Origin: CAYRFF01 sp964436125
Lineage (GTDB): Bacteria; Bacteroidota; Bacteroidia; Chitinophagales; Saprospiraceae
NCBI GenBank assembly: GCA_964436125.1
Contig: CAYTBT010000045.1
Location: 1-18,787, forward strand
Direction of reading: 5' to 3'
Length of the DNA stretch: 18,787 bases
In this document: one piece after another, positions 16,832 through 18,787 of the stretch
Layout of the letters: each line of letters starts with the position of its first letter
Position numbering within the stretch: position 1 is the first letter of the stretch
Notes under the pieces: generated by a model
What the model was told of the DNA's origin: nothing
The model's database searches: none
Seen by the model: the letters and a program-made list of their open reading frames with translations, nothing else
Program-made: the position numbers and the translations under genes

Positions 16832-17058
16832 TGCTATTTCGTAATTCGTGATTCGTGATTCGTGATTCGTAATTCGTGATTCGTGATTCGTGATTCGTAA
16901 CTCGTGATTCGTGATTCGTGACTTGAAACTCGTGATTCGTGATTCGTGACTCGTATTGTTATAGTCGTAAAGAGGTGAAGAGGAAAAGTCGTGAAGTTGT
17001 AAAGGTGTGAAGTCGTAAAGTTGTAAAGGTGTGAAGTCGTTATTTCGTAATTGTTCGC
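16832..17058 (+). repeat. Word-repeat arrays after gene B (unit 2)
   Basis: This is the counterpart of 13064-13304. It opens with TGCTATTTCG and about seventeen heptamers YTCGTRA (with one odd CTTGAAA), then TATTGTTATAG and a shorter octamer run (GTTGTAAA, GGTGTGAA, GTCGTAAA). It has more heptamers and fewer octamers than unit 1. Minus-strand open frames here (repeating NHESRIT peptides) are by-products of the repeat. Confidence 0.9.
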
Positions 17059-17270
17059 GAATGGGTAACATCGTAACGATATATTATTAGAAATTCGCAA
17101 AAATTTCACCTGTAGGTTCGCACGGCGGTTCCTGAGTGGTTATCGAGCTCTGTAGAGATGCTCCGTCGAAATGCTTGCCGAAGGATCGTGTGGACCGTTG
17201 AAACAACAAAGTATTTTTCTTTCGGTTTTTTATGTGTACGTCGAAGGATGAGCCTTATTCCTTAAGTTCC

Positions 17271-17303
17271 AAACCTGTGAGGTTTCGAAAACCTCACAGG
17301 TTT
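17271..17303. repeat. Conserved hairpin, REP-like (copy 2)
   Basis: Identical to the hairpin at 13517-13549: 15-bp arms 17271-17285 and 17289-17303 with a CGA loop. It lies between the array and gene A copy 2. Nothing else is seen in 17059-17512 apart from the presumed promoter region. Confidence 0.85.
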
Positions 17304-17512
17304 TTAAACGTAGTTTTAAAAAACCTTCCCTGAATTATTTTCTGGCACCCGATTTTGCCTACCCCTCATGCCTTTATGGTTTAAAAGATAAACAAAACAT
17401 CCATTTTAAATAAACTTGAGAAGATTTAAGGTAAATTAAAGGAAATAGTTTTTAATTGTAATTGTTTTTTTATATATTTACCTTAATGTTTATTCATTTA
17501 AATCGAATTATT

Positions 17513-18751
17513 ATGAACTACGGAACTACGGAACTACGGAACTACGGAACTAGAACTCTTTTTTCAACTTTTTTAATTGTGTTTACCCTTATAACATTAA
17601 TTTTACCATCAAGTGTGGTGGGGCAGCCCCCCGGAACAGATGGAGGTTTCGAAGATGGGGGAAATACCTTCCCACCTTATGCTCGCTGTCAAGATGTTTA
17701 TTCCTATTACTTTTTCAACAATGATAATATATGTAGAGGGCAAATGTGGGCTAAGTTTACTGTAATTAATTCGGACTTCAGAATTAAGGTCGAAGCCAAT
17801 ATAGATGGCGATCCGTTTTATGAAGTTATTGGTTATGCTAATTATGGTACACCTTTTAAATATTATCCGCATTACCCCGAAGGTGAGGGACCAACTACTT
17901 TTAAGGTCACTTGTCTATACACATGGGGTACTGAAGGAGTTAAAGATGATAGTAGGGTAAATGTATGTTATCATTATAGAGATGTCAATATTAAACTAGG
18001 ACTTACTTCAGAATTTAAAATCACCTATTCTGATGGTGAACATGTTTCAGATGATGCCGGAATAACTTCTACTGAAGTGAATGATGTAATCTGCTACCCT
18101 CCTTATACCTTATATCCCACAATTGCATTAAATTGCAATACCAGTGCCAGTTATTTTCTTGAATATGTGGAGCTGGACTGGGACGGGACTTTTATTCAGA
18201 CTTTAGGTGCAGAAACTGACATCTTTAAGAATAATGGGTGTTTAAAACATGGGATTCCATTGGATCACTTTAATCAATATATGAGTCAGGTTCCATCTAT
18301 GCATTATCTTGAAGTGCGATTTACAACTATATATGATGGTTGTACCAATATGGATGGCATTAAATTTAAGTCGCGGAGTGATGATTATCCGGTTAATATC
18401 TTAGTGAGTGCTACTCAAGATTCCAGAAATTTTTATCCCGGAGAATATGCTCTCGAAAATGATTTAATAGCAGATGGTATTAATTCTACGGATGCGAGTC
18501 ATACGGAACCTGCTCAAGACGGAGGGATAATATTAACAGGCGTAAGTGAAATTTATCCGGTTCTGGATGATATTCATAATATACAGAATTATGCAGATGC
18601 AATTACGATTCAAGTTAATGAATATGATTCTCCATCTGATCCATCTGCAACCCCCATTATTGACCAAACATTTACAAATCCAAGTAATGAAGCTTATGAT
18701 TATGCTTCCTATAATTTGAATGACATTAAAGCTATAAGTAAGGTTTACTAA
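17513..18751 (+). pseudogene. Gene A copy 2: truncated, lacks T9SS tail
   Basis: The open frame of 412 residues has the same start, repeat and signal peptide as copy 1. It follows copy 1 to AIS near residue 409 and then ends K-V-Y-stop inside the 49-bp inverted repeat. About 150 C-terminal residues, including the sorting domain, are missing, so any product should remain in the periplasm. About sixteen amino-acid changes fall in residues 174-309, for example DPSIK to KHGIP and HANIAV to YPTIAL. One more (G to E) lies near the end. The presumed promoter is intact. It could be a gene broken by insertion, a silent sequence donor, or an assembly break. Confidence 0.75.
17515..17552 (+). repeat. 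8-bp tandem repeat at the start of gene A (copy 2)
   Basis: GAACTACG is repeated 4.75 times, the same number as in copy 1, again starting within the ATG. Unlike the upstream arrays it has not changed since the duplication. Confidence 0.95.
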
Positions 18752-18787
18752 AAAAGTCGAGTTATCCACATAAAAAGCTGATATATA
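18739..18787. repeat. Right arm of 49-bp inverted repeat, with DnaA-box-like 9-mer
   Basis: This is the exact reverse complement of 3-51. It contains TTATCCACA (18762-18770), the consensus DnaA box, but only one copy. It interrupts gene A copy 2 and supplies its stop codon (18749-18751). This position fits the outer end of an inserted element that continues beyond the window. Confidence 0.85.

Larger units (their letters stand above)
17059..18741 (+). repeat. Large direct duplication, copy 2 (partner 13305-14987)
   Basis: This is the second copy of the duplicated segment. Its first 974 bp appear identical to copy 1, including hairpin, presumed promoter, start codon and 8-bp repeat. The diverged block corresponds to 18033-18439. 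The copy ends at the base where the inverted repeat begins; three bases (TAA, 18739-18741) fit both. Confidence 0.93.

Noticed and set aside
16838..16957. Regular repeats suggesting a CRISPR array
   Set aside because: Units are 7 bp with no spacers and vary internally; there is no cas gene. The same applies to the arrays at 7443 and 13064.
16805..17109. Minus-strand open frames encoding repeating NHESRIT-type peptides
   Set aside because: They arise because 7-bp repeats without stops stay open in all frames. No signal, ribosome-binding site or conserved fold is seen, and the counterpart array at 13064 lacks equivalent frames.
18762..18770. Replication origin suggested by the DnaA box
   Set aside because: There is only one box per edge, with no cluster, no AT-rich unwinding element and no dnaA/dnaN or partition genes nearby.

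Overview
The window looks like a chromosomal segment of a Bacteroidota bacterium, AT-rich and possibly from the Saprospiria/Chitinophagia side, though the rank below phylum is a guess. The evidence is five secreted proteins carrying or derived from type IX secretion (T9SS) cargo, with type A tails (xPNP motif, GxY near the end) and one type B tail (CHU_C, FTPNSDGINDVF). Further support comes from a secreted DUF4920 protein, a MurA with Asp in place of the usual catalytic Cys, a TAnnTTTG-type -7 box, mostly absent Shine-Dalgarno sequences, and intergenic arrays of 6-8 bp 'words'. No rRNA, tRNA, CRISPR array or transposase gene was seen.

Layout. Positions 210-7278 hold three plus-strand T9SS type A cargo genes: an M43-like metalloprotease with a beta-helix-like region, a beta-propeller-like protein whose start overlaps the previous stop, and a parallel beta-helix protein with GGA[ILV]/FxxN-type repeats. 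Positions 7279-7863 are a repeat-filled gap. A minus-strand secreted DUF4920 gene (7864-8388) lies next to a divergent secreted MORN-repeat/caspase-fold protease (8651-10204), which converges with an 11-bp overlap on a patatin-like phospholipase (10194-11399, minus). murA follows (11715-13043).

The right third is a tandem duplication. Unit 1 consists of a word-repeat array, a conserved hairpin, gene A (13759-15435, secreted protein of unknown function with a type A-like tail) and gene B (15446-16813, secreted, type B tail). Unit 2 (from about 16832) repeats the array, hairpin and gene A at an offset of 3754 bp. Gene A copy 2 is cut off at about residue 410 by a 49-bp sequence that is also present, inverted, at the left edge of the window. 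The two A copies are mosaic: 974 bp with no difference seen, then about 407 bp with roughly 12% differences, then 302 bp with one difference.

The most interesting reading is that gene A belongs to a surface-protein family diversified by recombination or gene conversion. Copy 1 is full length and has the export tail, while copy 2 is tail-less and could act as a sequence donor. Both have an 8-bp tandem repeat at the start codon and lie behind arrays that have changed while the neighbouring 974 bp have not. Insertion of a mobile element, and assembly chimerism, are the competing explanations for parts of this pattern.
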